DNA of 64,000 nucleotides from Isoptericola halotolerans (GTDB taxonomy: Bacteria > Actinomycetota > Actinomycetes > Actinomycetales > Cellulomonadaceae). A program made the position numbers and the translations under genes. Position 1 is the stretch's first letter. The number at the start of each line of letters is the position of its first letter. Positions 27,568 to 35,222 of this stretch are shown piece after piece. The stretch is from contig NZ_PVTX01000006.1 in NCBI RefSeq assembly GCF_003003075.1, positions 186,001 to 250,000 of the forward strand. The letters are read 5' to 3'. The notes beneath the pieces are model-generated. The model searched no databases and had not been told where the DNA came from. It saw only the letters and a list, made by a program, of their open reading frames with translations.

Positions 27568-28385
27568 CAGGCACCCGCCTGCGCGGCGTCGTCGGCCACG
27601 GGGCCCTCGAGCGACCGCAGGGCGTCGAGGCCGGCGAGGACGGCCTCGGGCGTGGGGTCGGTGATCTCGCCGGCGATGCGACCGTCGGCGATGAGGACGA
27701 CGCGGTCGGCGTAGGCGGCGGCGGCCGGGTCGTGCGTCACCATGATGATGGTGCGGCCCAGCTCGCGCACGGAGCGGCGCAGGAAGCTGAGCACCTCGGC
27801 GCCGGAGCGGGAGTCCAGGTTGCCGGTCGGCTCGTCGGCGAAGACGACCTCCGGCTGGGCGATGAGCGCGCGGGCGATGGCGACGCGCTGCTGCTGACCG
27901 CCCGAGAGCTCGCTCGGACGGTGCTCGAGCCGCTGATCGAGGCCGAGGGTGCGCACCAGCGTGTCGAACCACTCGCGGTCTGCCTTTGCTCCGGCGAGCT
28001 CGAGCGGCAGCGTGATGTTGTCACGCGCCGTGAACATCGGCAGCAGGTTGAACTGCTGGAACACGAAGCCCACCCGGTCCCGGCGCAGGCGGGTGAGCGC
28101 CTTGTCGCCGAGGCCGGTGATCTCTGTGCTGCCCAAGAACGCCTGCCCGGCCGTCGCGCTGTCGAGGCCGGCCAGCAGGTGCATCAGCGTGGACTTGCCG
28201 GACCCGGAGGGCCCCATGATGGCGGTGAACCGTCCCTCGGCGAAGTCGACGTCGACGCCGTCGAGGGCGCGCACCTGCGCCTCGCCGGAGCCGTAGGTCT
28301 TGGTCAGCCCGCGCGCCCGGACGGCGAGCCGGCCGGTGTCGGGGGTGTCGGTGTCTGTGACGGGGACGAACACGGTGGTGTCCAC
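27567..28385 (-). CDS. LolD/MacB-type ABC transporter ATPase
   Basis: 272 aa. Walker A MGPSGSGKST (about residues 59-68), Q-loop FVFQQFNLLP, signature LSGGQQQRVAIARAL, Walker B VVFADEPTGNLDS and switch His in MVTHD. The NLDSRSG/ADEPTGNL form is typical of exporters pairing with FtsX permeases. GTG start with GGAGA upstream. It forms an operon with the overlapping permease gene. Confidence 0.92.
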   Translation of the reverse strand: MDTTVFVPVTDTDTPDTGRLAVRARGLTKTYGSGEAQVRALDGVDVDFAEGRFTAIMGPSGSGKSTLMHLLAGLDSATAGQAFLGSTEITGLGDKALTRLRRDRVGFVFQQFNLLPMFTARDNITLPLELAGAKADREWFDTLVRTLGLDQRLEHRPSELSGGQQQRVAIARALIAQPEVVFADEPTGNLDSRSGAEVLSFLRRSVRELGRTIIMVTHDPAAAAYADRVVLIADGRIAGEITDPTPEAVLAGLDALRSLEGPVADDAAQAGA

Positions 28386-28559
28386 GAGGTGTCTCCACGG
28401 GTCTTGCTCCGGCGGCTCCCGGACGGGAGCTCGATGACACCACCGACGCTACGGAGCGGACGGCGGGCCGTCGTCGGTCCCCGGGCTGGTCGTGGCGGCG
28501 TCCAGGTCATACCCAGGTATGACACCGACCCTGAGAGCTCCCTGAGGGGGGACCCCGAG

Positions 28560-28607
28560 ACCTGTCAGGACGCCGCGCCGGTTGACGACGTCGTGGGTCT
28601 GACAGCT
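28560..28607. repeat. 48-bp palindromic-ended repeat, copy 1
   Basis: Begins ACCTGTCAGG and ends CTGACAGCT; shares an 18-base identical end (GTCGTGGGTCTGACAGCT) with copy 2. Terminal inverted repeats around CTGTCAG/CTGACAG. Confidence 0.7.
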
Positions 28608-28620
28608 CCGGGTTCGCTTG

Positions 28621-28668
28621 AGCTGTCAGAACGTGCCGCGGGTGTTCCGGGTCGTGGGTCTGACAGCT
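28621..28668. repeat. 48-bp palindromic-ended repeat, copy 2
   Basis: Perfect 10-base terminal inverted repeats AGCTGTCAGA / TCTGACAGCT. Same length as copies 1 and 3; interior begins ACGTG and is GC-rich. Confidence 0.75.
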
Positions 28669-28770
28669 CGCGGGGGGAAGAGCACCCCCAGGGGCCCGAC
28701 GCCGGCGCTCGTCCACAGCGGTCGGCCGACGCCACGCCGGGCCCACCGAGATGGGGCACCGTGCGGCGGC

Positions 28771-29412
28771 ATGACAGGAACCACGAGCGTGTACACGGCC
28801 GTACCGGGCCTGATGGACCTGCTCCGGCGCCAGCACATGGTGCTGAGTCGTGCACAGCTCTCCCGGCTTGGCGTGCGGCACGACCACGTGGCGTGCCATC
28901 TGCGCGCCCTGCGCTGGCGGGCTCTCAGCGGCACCGTCGTGGTGGCGCACCGGGGACCGCTCACCCGACCCGCGCGCAGATGGGCGGCGGTCCTTGGGGC
29001 GCCCACCACCAGCGTGCTCGGGGCGTGGACGGCCCTGGAGCTGCACCGCCTGCAGGGCTGGCACCGTGAACCCGTCCATCTGGTCGTGGACCGGGGATCG
29101 GCCCCTGACCGTTACCGCTGGCTCGTCGTCCACGAGTCGCGTCGGTTGTGCGACGAGCACGTCACCACGCGGGAGGGGCTGCCCGTGCACACGGTCGCCC
29201 GTGCCGCCGTCGACGCGGCGGCATGGCAGCGGTCGTGGCGGACCGCCGTGGGGCTGATGGCCGCCGTCGTGCAGCAGCGGCTCGCGTCGACGGACGACCA
29301 GTTCGGGATGCTCGACGCCGTCGGTCAGGTCCGGATCCGGCTCCCGGCGATGGCGGCACGTCACGAGCCGGGACGTGTGGTGGCGATCGCCCGCCGTCAC
29401 CTCGGCTGGTAG
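28771..29412 (+). CDS. AbiEi-antitoxin-like protein, hypothetical
   Basis: 213 aa from ATG 28771. The N-terminus (LMDLLRRQHMVLSRAQLSRLGVRHDHVACHL ... WRALSGTVVVAHRGPL) looks like the winged-helix domain of AbiEi-type antitoxin relatives common in actinobacteria. Those proteins usually continue to ~300 aa with a DUF559-like nuclease domain, which is missing here: the frame stops at LARRHLGW-like RHLGW, 8 bp before a 48-bp repeat copy. It may be a truncated remnant or a short antitoxin-like regulator. No AbiEii toxin is adjacent. Function is not established. Confidence 0.65.
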   Translation: MTGTTSVYTAVPGLMDLLRRQHMVLSRAQLSRLGVRHDHVACHLRALRWRALSGTVVVAHRGPLTRPARRWAAVLGAPTTSVLGAWTALELHRLQGWHREPVHLVVDRGSAPDRYRWLVVHESRRLCDEHVTTREGLPVHTVARAAVDAAAWQRSWRTAVGLMAAVVQQRLASTDDQFGMLDAVGQVRIRLPAMAARHEPGRVVAIARRHLGW

Positions 29413-29419
29413 TCCTCGG

Positions 29420-29467
29420 ACCTGTCAGAACGTGGTCGCGGTATGCGCGCGCCGGAGTCTGACAGGT
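29420..29467. repeat. 48-bp palindromic-ended repeat, copy 3
   Basis: Perfect 10-base ends ACCTGTCAGA / TCTGACAGGT. Lies 7 bp after the AbiEi-like stop, so copies 2 and 3 flank that single gene. Confidence 0.75.
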
Positions 29468-29475
29468 CGGCGGAC

Positions 29476-30138
29476 TCAGGGTCGGGTCGAGGTCTCCTGC
29501 TCGACCCGCGGGTCGTCGCGTCGCGGCCGGTACCTGGTCAGCACGAACACCGCACCGGCCAGGAGCGCACCAGCGACGACCACGGCCCACACGGAGGCGG
29601 GTGCGCCGATCAGGTCTTCGAGCAGGAGGCGGCTGCGTGAGGTGGGGTCTGCCAGCACGACGGCGACGAATGCCGCGACGACGGCCACCACCGTCCCCGT
29701 CGCCACGCGTTCCCAGCGCGAGTCCAAGGAGGCGTTGCCCATCAGCCGCCGACCCGCGCGGACGATGTGACGTGCGCGCAGGACCCGCAGCGCCCCGACG
29801 GCGCGCACCAGGCGCAGAAGCTGCGTGGGCCCGACGGCGAGCACCACGGAGACCACGATCGCGGCCGTCACGATCACCAGCCACCTGTTCCTGCGCACCC
29901 ACCGGCGCTTGTCGTCCGAGACGACGAACAGCACGACCGTCTCGCCCAGGAGCACCGCGCCGGTCAGGAGGCTGACGGCGGTGCCGACCGTCGCGTACGG
30001 CTCTGCCAGGAGCGTGAGCCACACGGCGGGGACCGACGCCAGCGCCGCGACGAGCACGGGGACGGCGAGCCGTCGCTGCCACCGGTCCTCGGCCGCGTCC
30101 TGCGTGGTCCCGGGGGAGGTGGAGGCGTCGGGGAGCAC
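29476..30138 (-). CDS. Voltage-sensor-like membrane protein without an obvious pore
   Basis: 220 aa with about five hydrophobic segments. After a helix at about residues 86-105 comes RLVRAVGALRVLRARHIVRAGRR, in which Arg recurs roughly every third residue as in the S4 helix of voltage-sensor domains. Earlier helices (about 25-75) fit S1-S2. No TVGYG-type selectivity filter or recognisable pore helix follows; the C-terminal helices at about 148-205 are generic. It could be a voltage-sensor-only protein (Hv/VSP-like) or an uncharacterised channel relative. GTG start 30138 is preceded by TACCCT at 6 nt. Confidence 0.6.
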   Translation of the reverse strand: MLPDASTSPGTTQDAAEDRWQRRLAVPVLVAALASVPAVWLTLLAEPYATVGTAVSLLTGAVLLGETVVLFVVSDDKRRWVRRNRWLVIVTAAIVVSVVLAVGPTQLLRLVRAVGALRVLRARHIVRAGRRLMGNASLDSRWERVATGTVVAVVAAFVAVVLADPTSRSRLLLEDLIGAPASVWAVVVAGALLAGAVFVLTRYRPRRDDPRVEQETSTRP

Positions 30139-30144
30139 CGCCCC

Positions 30145-30150
30145 AGGGTA
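30145..30150 (-). promoter_or_regulatory. -10 hexamer TACCCT, candidate leaderless promoter
   Basis: Minus-strand TACCCT ends 6 nt before GTG 30138 of the voltage-sensor-like gene. Confidence 0.45.
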
Positions 30151-30186
30151 GTGGGACCGTCACCAGGGTGGAGTCGAACCCGGAGC

Positions 30187-30858
30187 CTAGGAACCGGGTC
30201 GCACCAGCCCGGTCTCGTAGGCGGTGACCACGGCCTGCACGCGGTCGCGGGCGTCGAGCTTGGCCAGGACCCGGCCCACGTGCGTCTTGACCGTGGCCTC
30301 GGCCACGAACAGCTCGGCGGCGATCTCGGTGTTGGACCGTCCGCGCGCCATGAGGACGAGCACCTCGCGCTCGCGCTCGGTGAGCTCGCCGAGCGCCTGG
30401 TGCGCCGGACCGTCCGTCGTCGTCGGCAGGGCGGTGACGAGGTGCTCCAGCAGCCGGCGCGTGGACGACGGCGCGATGACGGCGTCGCCGCGGTGCACCG
30501 TGCGGATCGCGGCGAGCATCTCCTCGGGCGGGGCGTCCTTGAGCAGGAACCCGGAGGCCCCGGCCCGGATCGCCTCGAGGACGTACTCGTCGAGGTCGAA
30601 GGTCGTCAGCACGACGACGCGTGGTGCGTCCGGTCGTGCGGTCAGCCGCCCGGTCGCCGTGAGGCCGTCCATGGTGGGCATGCGCACGTCCATGAGGACG
30701 ACGTCGACGGGGTGGTCGGCGAGGAGGCGCAGGGCCTGCGCGCCGTCGGAGGCCTCGACCGCCACGGTGAGGTCGGGCTGGGAGTCGATGACCATCCGGA
30801 AGCCGGCGCGCACGAGCTGCTGGTCGTCGACGAGCGCGACCTTCACGACGTCGCTCAT
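30187..30858 (-). CDS. NarL/LuxR-family response regulator
   Basis: 223 aa. Receiver domain with acidic pocket VDD and phospho-acceptor Asp57 in VVLMDVRMP, Lys in FLLKDAPP; C-terminal LuxR helix-turn-helix LTEREREVLVLMARGRSNTEIAAELFVAEATVKTHV (residues ~155-190). It overlaps the kinase gene by 4 bp (ATGA), so the two are translationally coupled. The LolD/FtsX exporter downstream on the same strand is a plausible target, by analogy with many actinobacterial NarL-type systems next to exporters. Confidence 0.93.
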   Translation of the reverse strand: MSDVVKVALVDDQQLVRAGFRMVIDSQPDLTVAVEASDGAQALRLLADHPVDVVLMDVRMPTMDGLTATGRLTARPDAPRVVVLTTFDLDEYVLEAIRAGASGFLLKDAPPEEMLAAIRTVHRGDAVIAPSSTRRLLEHLVTALPTTTDGPAHQALGELTEREREVLVLMARGRSNTEIAAELFVAEATVKTHVGRVLAKLDARDRVQAVVTAYETGLVRPGS

Positions 30859-32315
30859 GCGGGCTCCTTGTCGTCAGGGGTGCCGAGACGTTCCGGCGGT
30901 GCGGGGGACGCGGCCGGTCCCGCGGACGCGGAGGTCGTCGGCGGTGTCGCGGCGGGCACGGGCATCGTGAACCGTACCCGCCAGCCGCCGCCGGGGCGCG
31001 GGCCGGCCGTCACCGAGCCGCCGAACATCGCGGCGCGCTCGCGCATGCCGAGCAGCCCGTACCCGGCCTCGCCGTCACCGGCCGCCGCGCCCCGACCGTC
31101 GTCGGAGACCTCGACCGTGACGGACTCGGCCTCCCAGCGCAGCACCACGGTGACGCGCGGGTCGGGTCCCGCGTGCTTGCGCACGTTGCTCAGCGCCTCC
31201 TGCGTGACGCGGTGCAACGTCAGTCCCGCTCCGGGCGGCAGGCGTCGCGCGACACCGACGCGCACGAGCGAGACGCGCGTGCCGGCGTCGCGCGCCTGCG
31301 CCACGAGGGTCGTCAGGTCGGCGTCGTCGGGTTGCGGGGCGAGGGGCGCGGTGCCCGACGACGTCCCCCGCCCGGGCAGCACCGGGGCGGCGGAGGCGTC
31401 GCCCGCCCGGGCCGCGCCGTCGCCGGTGGCGCTGCCGTCCGCGCGCCGTGCCTGCCCGGGCGCCGTGGGGCGCGTGCCGTGGCCGGCCGTGACCCCGCCG
31501 CCTTCCTGCCAGGCGGCCGAGGGGCCGGACGCGCCGTCGTCCTCCCGCAGGACCCCGAGCAGCCGGCGCATGTCGGCGAGCGCCGCCCGGCCGGTCTCGG
31601 AGATGACGCCGAGGGAACGCACGGCGGCCCCGGGGTCGTTGGCCGCGGCGTACCGGCCGCCGTCGGCCTGGGCCACGATGATCGACAGGGAGTGCGCCAC
31701 GATGTCGTGCATCTCCCGCGCGATGCGTGCGCGCTCCGCGGCGGTGGCGATCTGGGTCTGCTGGTCGCGCTCGAGCTCGAGACGCTCGGCACGGTCGCGC
31801 AACGCGTCGAGGGTGACGCGGCGTTGGCGGCGCACGAGCGCGAGCGCCCAGACGGCGAGGCCGATCACGGCGCAGAACATGCTGACGCCGACGAGCTGGG
31901 AGAGGAGCGCCGTGCTCTGCGCCTGCAGCGCCACGACCGGACCGATGAGGAACGACCCCACGATCGTCGAGATGATCGCCGTGACGTGCGCCCAGCCCGG
32001 GCCGTACACGGTGACGGCCCACAGCGCGGCGAGGACGGCGATGTCCCCGGGGAGCAGCAGGGGATGCCCGGTGAGCAGGTGCGCGAGGGCCACGGCGTAG
32101 ACGGCGACCGCCGACGCCACCGGATGGGTGCGCCGCCAGGCCAGCGGGGCGATGGTGGCCAGGGACCACAGGGTCACGGGGACGGTCCGGGTGCCGGAGC
32201 CGTCCCATGCCGCGGCCGTGCCGGCGACGAAGAGCGCGAAGAACGCCGTGCCGGTGGCGTCCACGATGAAGCGGTGGCGCTCGAACCACGTGCTCACGCG
32301 TGCTGACCAGCCCAT
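30855..32315 (-). CDS. HisKA_3-type sensor histidine kinase
   Basis: 486 aa from ATG 32315. The N-terminal region holds about five to six membrane helices without a large sensor loop, pointing to an intramembrane cell-envelope sensor. The dimerisation motif REMHDIVAHSLSIIV carries phospho-acceptor His203; the catalytic end has GYGLLGMRERAAMFGG. A Gly/Ala/Pro-rich insertion of about 60 residues separates DHp and ATPase parts. I prefer 32315 to the GTG at 32324 because a TAGGGT -10 overlaps that GTG and lies 7 nt before the ATG. Confidence 0.9.
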   Translation of the reverse strand: MGWSARVSTWFERHRFIVDATGTAFFALFVAGTAAAWDGSGTRTVPVTLWSLATIAPLAWRRTHPVASAVAVYAVALAHLLTGHPLLLPGDIAVLAALWAVTVYGPGWAHVTAIISTIVGSFLIGPVVALQAQSTALLSQLVGVSMFCAVIGLAVWALALVRRQRRVTLDALRDRAERLELERDQQTQIATAAERARIAREMHDIVAHSLSIIVAQADGGRYAAANDPGAAVRSLGVISETGRAALADMRRLLGVLREDDGASGPSAAWQEGGGVTAGHGTRPTAPGQARRADGSATGDGAARAGDASAAPVLPGRGTSSGTAPLAPQPDDADLTTLVAQARDAGTRVSLVRVGVARRLPPGAGLTLHRVTQEALSNVRKHAGPDPRVTVVLRWEAESVTVEVSDDGRGAAAGDGEAGYGLLGMRERAAMFGGSVTAGPRPGGGWRVRFTMPVPAATPPTTSASAGPAASPAPPERLGTPDDKEPA

Positions 32316-32322
32316 GCTCGCC

Positions 32323-32328
32323 ACCCTA
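32323..32328 (-). promoter_or_regulatory. -10 hexamer TAGGGT, leaderless promoter of kinase operon
   Basis: Minus-strand TAGGGT ends 7 nt before ATG 32315, giving a leaderless kinase-regulator transcript. Confidence 0.5.
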
Positions 32329-32446
32329 GGCAGGTCGAGGGCTCCTGCGCGTCAGCCCGTGGTGGGACTCGCCGGCCGGTCGACATGCCACCTCAGGATG
32401 ATCGGACGGCCGTGTCGCGACGTGCCGGGACCAGGCATATTGCCGC

Positions 32447-32452
32447 TAGCAT
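32447..32452 (+). promoter_or_regulatory. -10 hexamer TAGCAT, candidate leaderless promoter
   Basis: TAGCAT ends 6 nt before ATG 32459 of the OmpR-type regulator. The GAGGGA between them abuts the ATG, too close to act as a Shine-Dalgarno. Confidence 0.45.
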
Positions 32453-32458
32453 GAGGGA

Positions 32459-33145
32459 ATGACCCACGTACTGCTGGCCGAGGACGACCCGGCGATTGCC
32501 GAGCCTTTGGCGCGGGCTCTCACGCGTGAGGGTTACGACGTCGTCGTGCAAGGAACTGGTCAAGGAGCCATCGACAACGCCGGGGACGCGGACATCGTCG
32601 TCCTGGACCTCGGCCTGCCGGACATCGACGGGCTCGACGTCGCTCGTGAGATCCGCGGTCGCGGGCTCAGCACGCCGATCCTGGTGCTCACCGCCCGCGC
32701 CGACGAGGTCGACCTCGTGGTGGGTCTGGACGCCGGCGCCGACGACTACGTGACCAAGCCGTTCCGGCTGGCCGAGCTGCTCGCGCGGGTCCGGGCGCTG
32801 CTGCGCCGCACCCACGGCGAGACGGCCGAGGACGAGGAGCTGCGCGCCCAGGACGTGCGCGTCGACGTCGCCGCGCACCGCGCCTTCCAGGGCGAGCGGG
32901 AGCTGCACCTGACCACCAAGGAGTTCGACCTGCTGCGGGTGCTGGTCGGCAACGCGGGCTCCGTCGTCGTGCGCGACACCCTGATGCGCGACGTCTGGGG
33001 CTCGGACCCGGTCGGGTCGACCAAGACGCTCGACATGCACGTCTCCTGGCTGCGCCGCAAGCTCGGCGACGACGCGAACTCCCCGCGCTACGTCTCCACG
33101 GTCCGGGGCCTCGGCTTCCGGTTCGAGCTCGGTCAGCAGGCCTGA
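32459..33145 (+). CDS. OmpR/PhoB-family response regulator
   Basis: 228 aa. Receiver with acidic LLAEDD, phospho-acceptor Asp50 (VVLDLGLPDIDG) and YVTKPF Lys; winged-helix C-terminal domain LTTKEFDLLRVLVGNAGSVV...TLDMHVSWLRRKLG and VRGLGFRF. The kinase gene begins 6 bp downstream, so they form one operon. The stimulus is not evident. Confidence 0.93.
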   Translation: MTHVLLAEDDPAIAEPLARALTREGYDVVVQGTGQGAIDNAGDADIVVLDLGLPDIDGLDVAREIRGRGLSTPILVLTARADEVDLVVGLDAGADDYVTKPFRLAELLARVRALLRRTHGETAEDEELRAQDVRVDVAAHRAFQGERELHLTTKEFDLLRVLVGNAGSVVVRDTLMRDVWGSDPVGSTKTLDMHVSWLRRKLGDDANSPRYVSTVRGLGFRFELGQQA

Positions 33146-33151
33146 CGTCCG

Positions 33152-34498
33152 GTGCGCCGTCGCGTCCTGCTGGCGACGATCTCCGCGGTCGCCGTCGCAG
33201 TGGTCCTGCTCGGCGTGCCGCTGGGCTTCTTCGGGGCACAGTACGTCGTCGCGAACGAGGAGCGCCGCGTCTCGGACCGGCTCGACGCGTTCGTCCGCAC
33301 CGTCGATCGGGTCCAGGCGCAGGGGGAGAGCCCCAGCGAGGAGCAGCTCCTGCGCGCGGCCGAGGGCCGCTCCGGCGACCTCCCGGCGCGTGTGACCGTC
33401 AGCCTGCCCGACGGCGAGCTGCTCGAGTATGGTGACGAGCTGCGCGAACCGACGATCTTCAAGGCGGCGCAGACCACCGACGAGCGTGCGTCGGTCTCGA
33501 TCGAGGTCTCCGCGTGGGGCGCCTACATCAAGGCCGCGCAGACCGTCGCGCTGGTGGTGGTCGCCGGCGTCGTGGCGATCGCGGCCGGCGTGGCCATGGC
33601 GGTGTGGCAGGCGAACCGTCTCTCCGCGCCGCTCGTGTACCTCGCGGCGTCCGCCGAGCAGCTGGGCTCCGGTCAGGTGCGTCCGAGCCTCGAGCCGTCC
33701 GGAGTCGAGGAGATCGACCTCGTGGCGGCCGAGCTCGCGCGCAGCGCCGACCGGCTGGCCGGCCGCCTGGCGTCGGAGCGGCAGTTCGCGCAGGACGCGT
33801 CCCACCAGCTGCGCACGCCGCTGACCGCCCTGACGATGCGGCTGGAGGAGATCATGCTGACCAGCGACGACGACGACGTCGTCGAGGAGGCCCGGGTCTC
33901 CCTCGAGCAGGTGGAGCGGCTGGTCACCGTGGTGGACGACCTGCTCTCCACGTCGCGGCGGTCGCAGGGCGGCACCACCGAGGCGGTGACGGTGATCGAC
34001 GTCGTCCGCCAGCAGGAGGAGGAGTGGGCCGAGACGTTCCGGACGGCCGGGCGCGTGCTGGTCGTCGACGTCCCGGGCGAGCACCGGGTCCTGGCGACCC
34101 CCGGGGCGCTCGCGCAGGTGATCGCCACGCTGCTGGAGAACTCGCTGAAGTACGGCGCCGGCACCACGACCGTGCGCTCCAAGCCGTCGGGCCCCAAGGG
34201 TGCCGTGGCGCTCGAGGTCTCCGACGAGGGCCCCGGCGTGCCGGACGACATCGCCCCGCGGATCTTCGAGCGCGGCACGACGACGGGCGGCAGCACGGGC
34301 CTCGGGCTCGCGCTGGCCCGCGACCTGGTCGCCGCCGACGGCGGTCGACTCGAGCTGGCGCAGCGCCGCCCGCCGGTGTTCCGCATCTTCCTCGCGGGCG
34401 TGCCGCGCACGCTCGACCCGAGCGTCGTGCTCCCGCCCGGGACGACGATCTCGTCGCGCGGACGCCGCCGCGGCTGGCTCCACCACCACGAAGGCTGA
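33152..34498 (+). CDS. HAMP-containing sensor histidine kinase
   Basis: 448 aa. TM1 at about residues 5-30, a short extracytoplasmic domain (about 30-125), TM2 AQTVALVVVAGVVAIAAGVAM (about 130-150), HAMP, then DHp motif ASHQLRTPLTAL with His218, and HATPase_c with LLENSLKYGAG, DEGPGVPDD and TGLGLALARDL. The small external loop probably detects an envelope or ionic cue. GTG start 33152. The stop lies at the edge of an 88-bp tandem repeat. Confidence 0.92.
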   Translation: MRRRVLLATISAVAVAVVLLGVPLGFFGAQYVVANEERRVSDRLDAFVRTVDRVQAQGESPSEEQLLRAAEGRSGDLPARVTVSLPDGELLEYGDELREPTIFKAAQTTDERASVSIEVSAWGAYIKAAQTVALVVVAGVVAIAAGVAMAVWQANRLSAPLVYLAASAEQLGSGQVRPSLEPSGVEEIDLVAAELARSADRLAGRLASERQFAQDASHQLRTPLTALTMRLEEIMLTSDDDDVVEEARVSLEQVERLVTVVDDLLSTSRRSQGGTTEAVTVIDVVRQQEEEWAETFRTAGRVLVVDVPGEHRVLATPGALAQVIATLLENSLKYGAGTTTVRSKPSGPKGAVALEVSDEGPGVPDDIAPRIFERGTTTGGSTGLGLALARDLVAADGGRLELAQRRPPVFRIFLAGVPRTLDPSVVLPPGTTISSRGRRRGWLHHHEG

Positions 34499-34697
34499 CC
34501 CGGAGCGCAGCGGACGGTGGGGCCGAGGGACGAGGGCGCGCCGGGCGCGGAGTGCAGGGTCGGCCGAGCAACGACACGAGGGCTGACCCGGAGCGCAGCG
34601 GACGGTGGGGCCGAGGGACGAGGGCGCGCCGGGCGCGGAGTGCAGGGTCGGCCGAGCAACGACACGAGGGCTGACCCGGAGCGCAGCGGACGGTGGG
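34495..34697. repeat. 88-bp tandem direct repeat, about 2.3 units
   Basis: Unit starts CTGACCCGGAGCGCAGCGGA at 34495, repeats identically at 34583 and partially at 34671 (period exactly 88). The first unit begins within the kinase stop codon and the third is cut off just before the GtrA stop, so the repeat fills the convergent intergenic gap. Perfect identity between units points to a recent duplication. Confidence 0.9.
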
Positions 34698-35183
34698 TCA
34701 GTCCGTTCCCCGGAAGACCACCGTGCGGTACATCACGTACCGGAAGATCGTGCTCAGCACCAGGCCGACGCCGTTCGCCGCGACGTTGTCCGCCAGCGCC
34801 GAGTCCAGGCCCAGCACGTAGCGGGACACCGCGAGGCAGCCGGCCGAGATCGCGAGACCGCCGACGTTCACCGCGGCGAACTCCAGCAGCTCACGACCGC
34901 GTCGCCGGGTCCGACGGTCGGCGAACGTCCAGTACCGGTTGCCGACCCAGGCCACCAGGGTCGCGACGGCCGCCGCGATGATCCGCACGGTGATCGGCTT
35001 GTGCGCGAGCACGTCGACCGGCCCGTGCAGCATCAGGTTGAACACGGCCAGGTCCACGACGAAGGCGAGCGCACCCACCGAGCCGAACCGCAGCAGCTCG
35101 ATGCGCCGCGCCCACAGCTCGAGCACCGCGCGTGCGGGCCACCGCTGCGGGCCGGGGGCGGCTGCGGCCGGGGCGCGAGACAT
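34698..35183 (-). CDS. GtrA-family membrane protein (polyprenol-linked glycan flipping)
   Basis: 161 aa with four hydrophobic helices: FGSVGALAFVVDLAVFNLML, IIAAAVATLVAWVGNRYWTF, FAAVNVGGLAISAGCLAVS and NGVGLVLSTIFRYVMYRTVVF, the GtrA/DPMS signature. Family members are implicated in moving polyprenyl-phosphate sugars in cell-surface glycan synthesis. ATG 35183 with TAAGGT 7 nt upstream. It is divergent from purK; the same GtrA/purK/purE neighbourhood occurs in mycobacteria (Rv3275c-Rv3277). Confidence 0.88.
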   Translation of the reverse strand: MSRAPAAAAPGPQRWPARAVLELWARRIELLRFGSVGALAFVVDLAVFNLMLHGPVDVLAHKPITVRIIAAAVATLVAWVGNRYWTFADRRTRRRGRELLEFAAVNVGGLAISAGCLAVSRYVLGLDSALADNVAANGVGLVLSTIFRYVMYRTVVFRGTD

Positions 35184-35190
35184 GCGGGCC

Positions 35191-35196
35191 ACCTTA
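35191..35196 (-). promoter_or_regulatory. -10 hexamer TAAGGT, leaderless promoter of GtrA gene
   Basis: Minus-strand TAAGGT ends 7 nt before ATG 35183. Its expected -35 position falls on the purK -10, so the two divergent promoters are interlocked. Confidence 0.5.
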
Positions 35197-35208
35197 TCGG
35201 CCGGCCGG

Positions 35209-35214
35209 TATCCT
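35209..35214 (+). promoter_or_regulatory. -10 hexamer TATCCT, leaderless promoter of purK
   Basis: TATCCT ends 8 nt before GTG 35223. Confidence 0.5.
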
Positions 35215-35222
35215 CGACGTCC

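Larger units (their letters stand above)
28386..28770. other. 385-bp intergenic region upstream of the ABC operon
   Basis: No gene seen. It contains the start region of the leftward ABC operon, a TAGCGT -10-like hexamer on the minus strand near 28449-28454, and two copies of a 48-bp palindromic-ended repeat (described separately). The 28690-28770 portion directly precedes the AbiEi-like gene and has no obvious promoter. Confidence 0.6.

Noticed and set aside
30165-30190. AGTCGAACCC resembling a minus-strand tRNA T-loop
   Set aside because: The flanking bases do not form a 5-bp T-stem and the stretch overlaps the response regulator stop.
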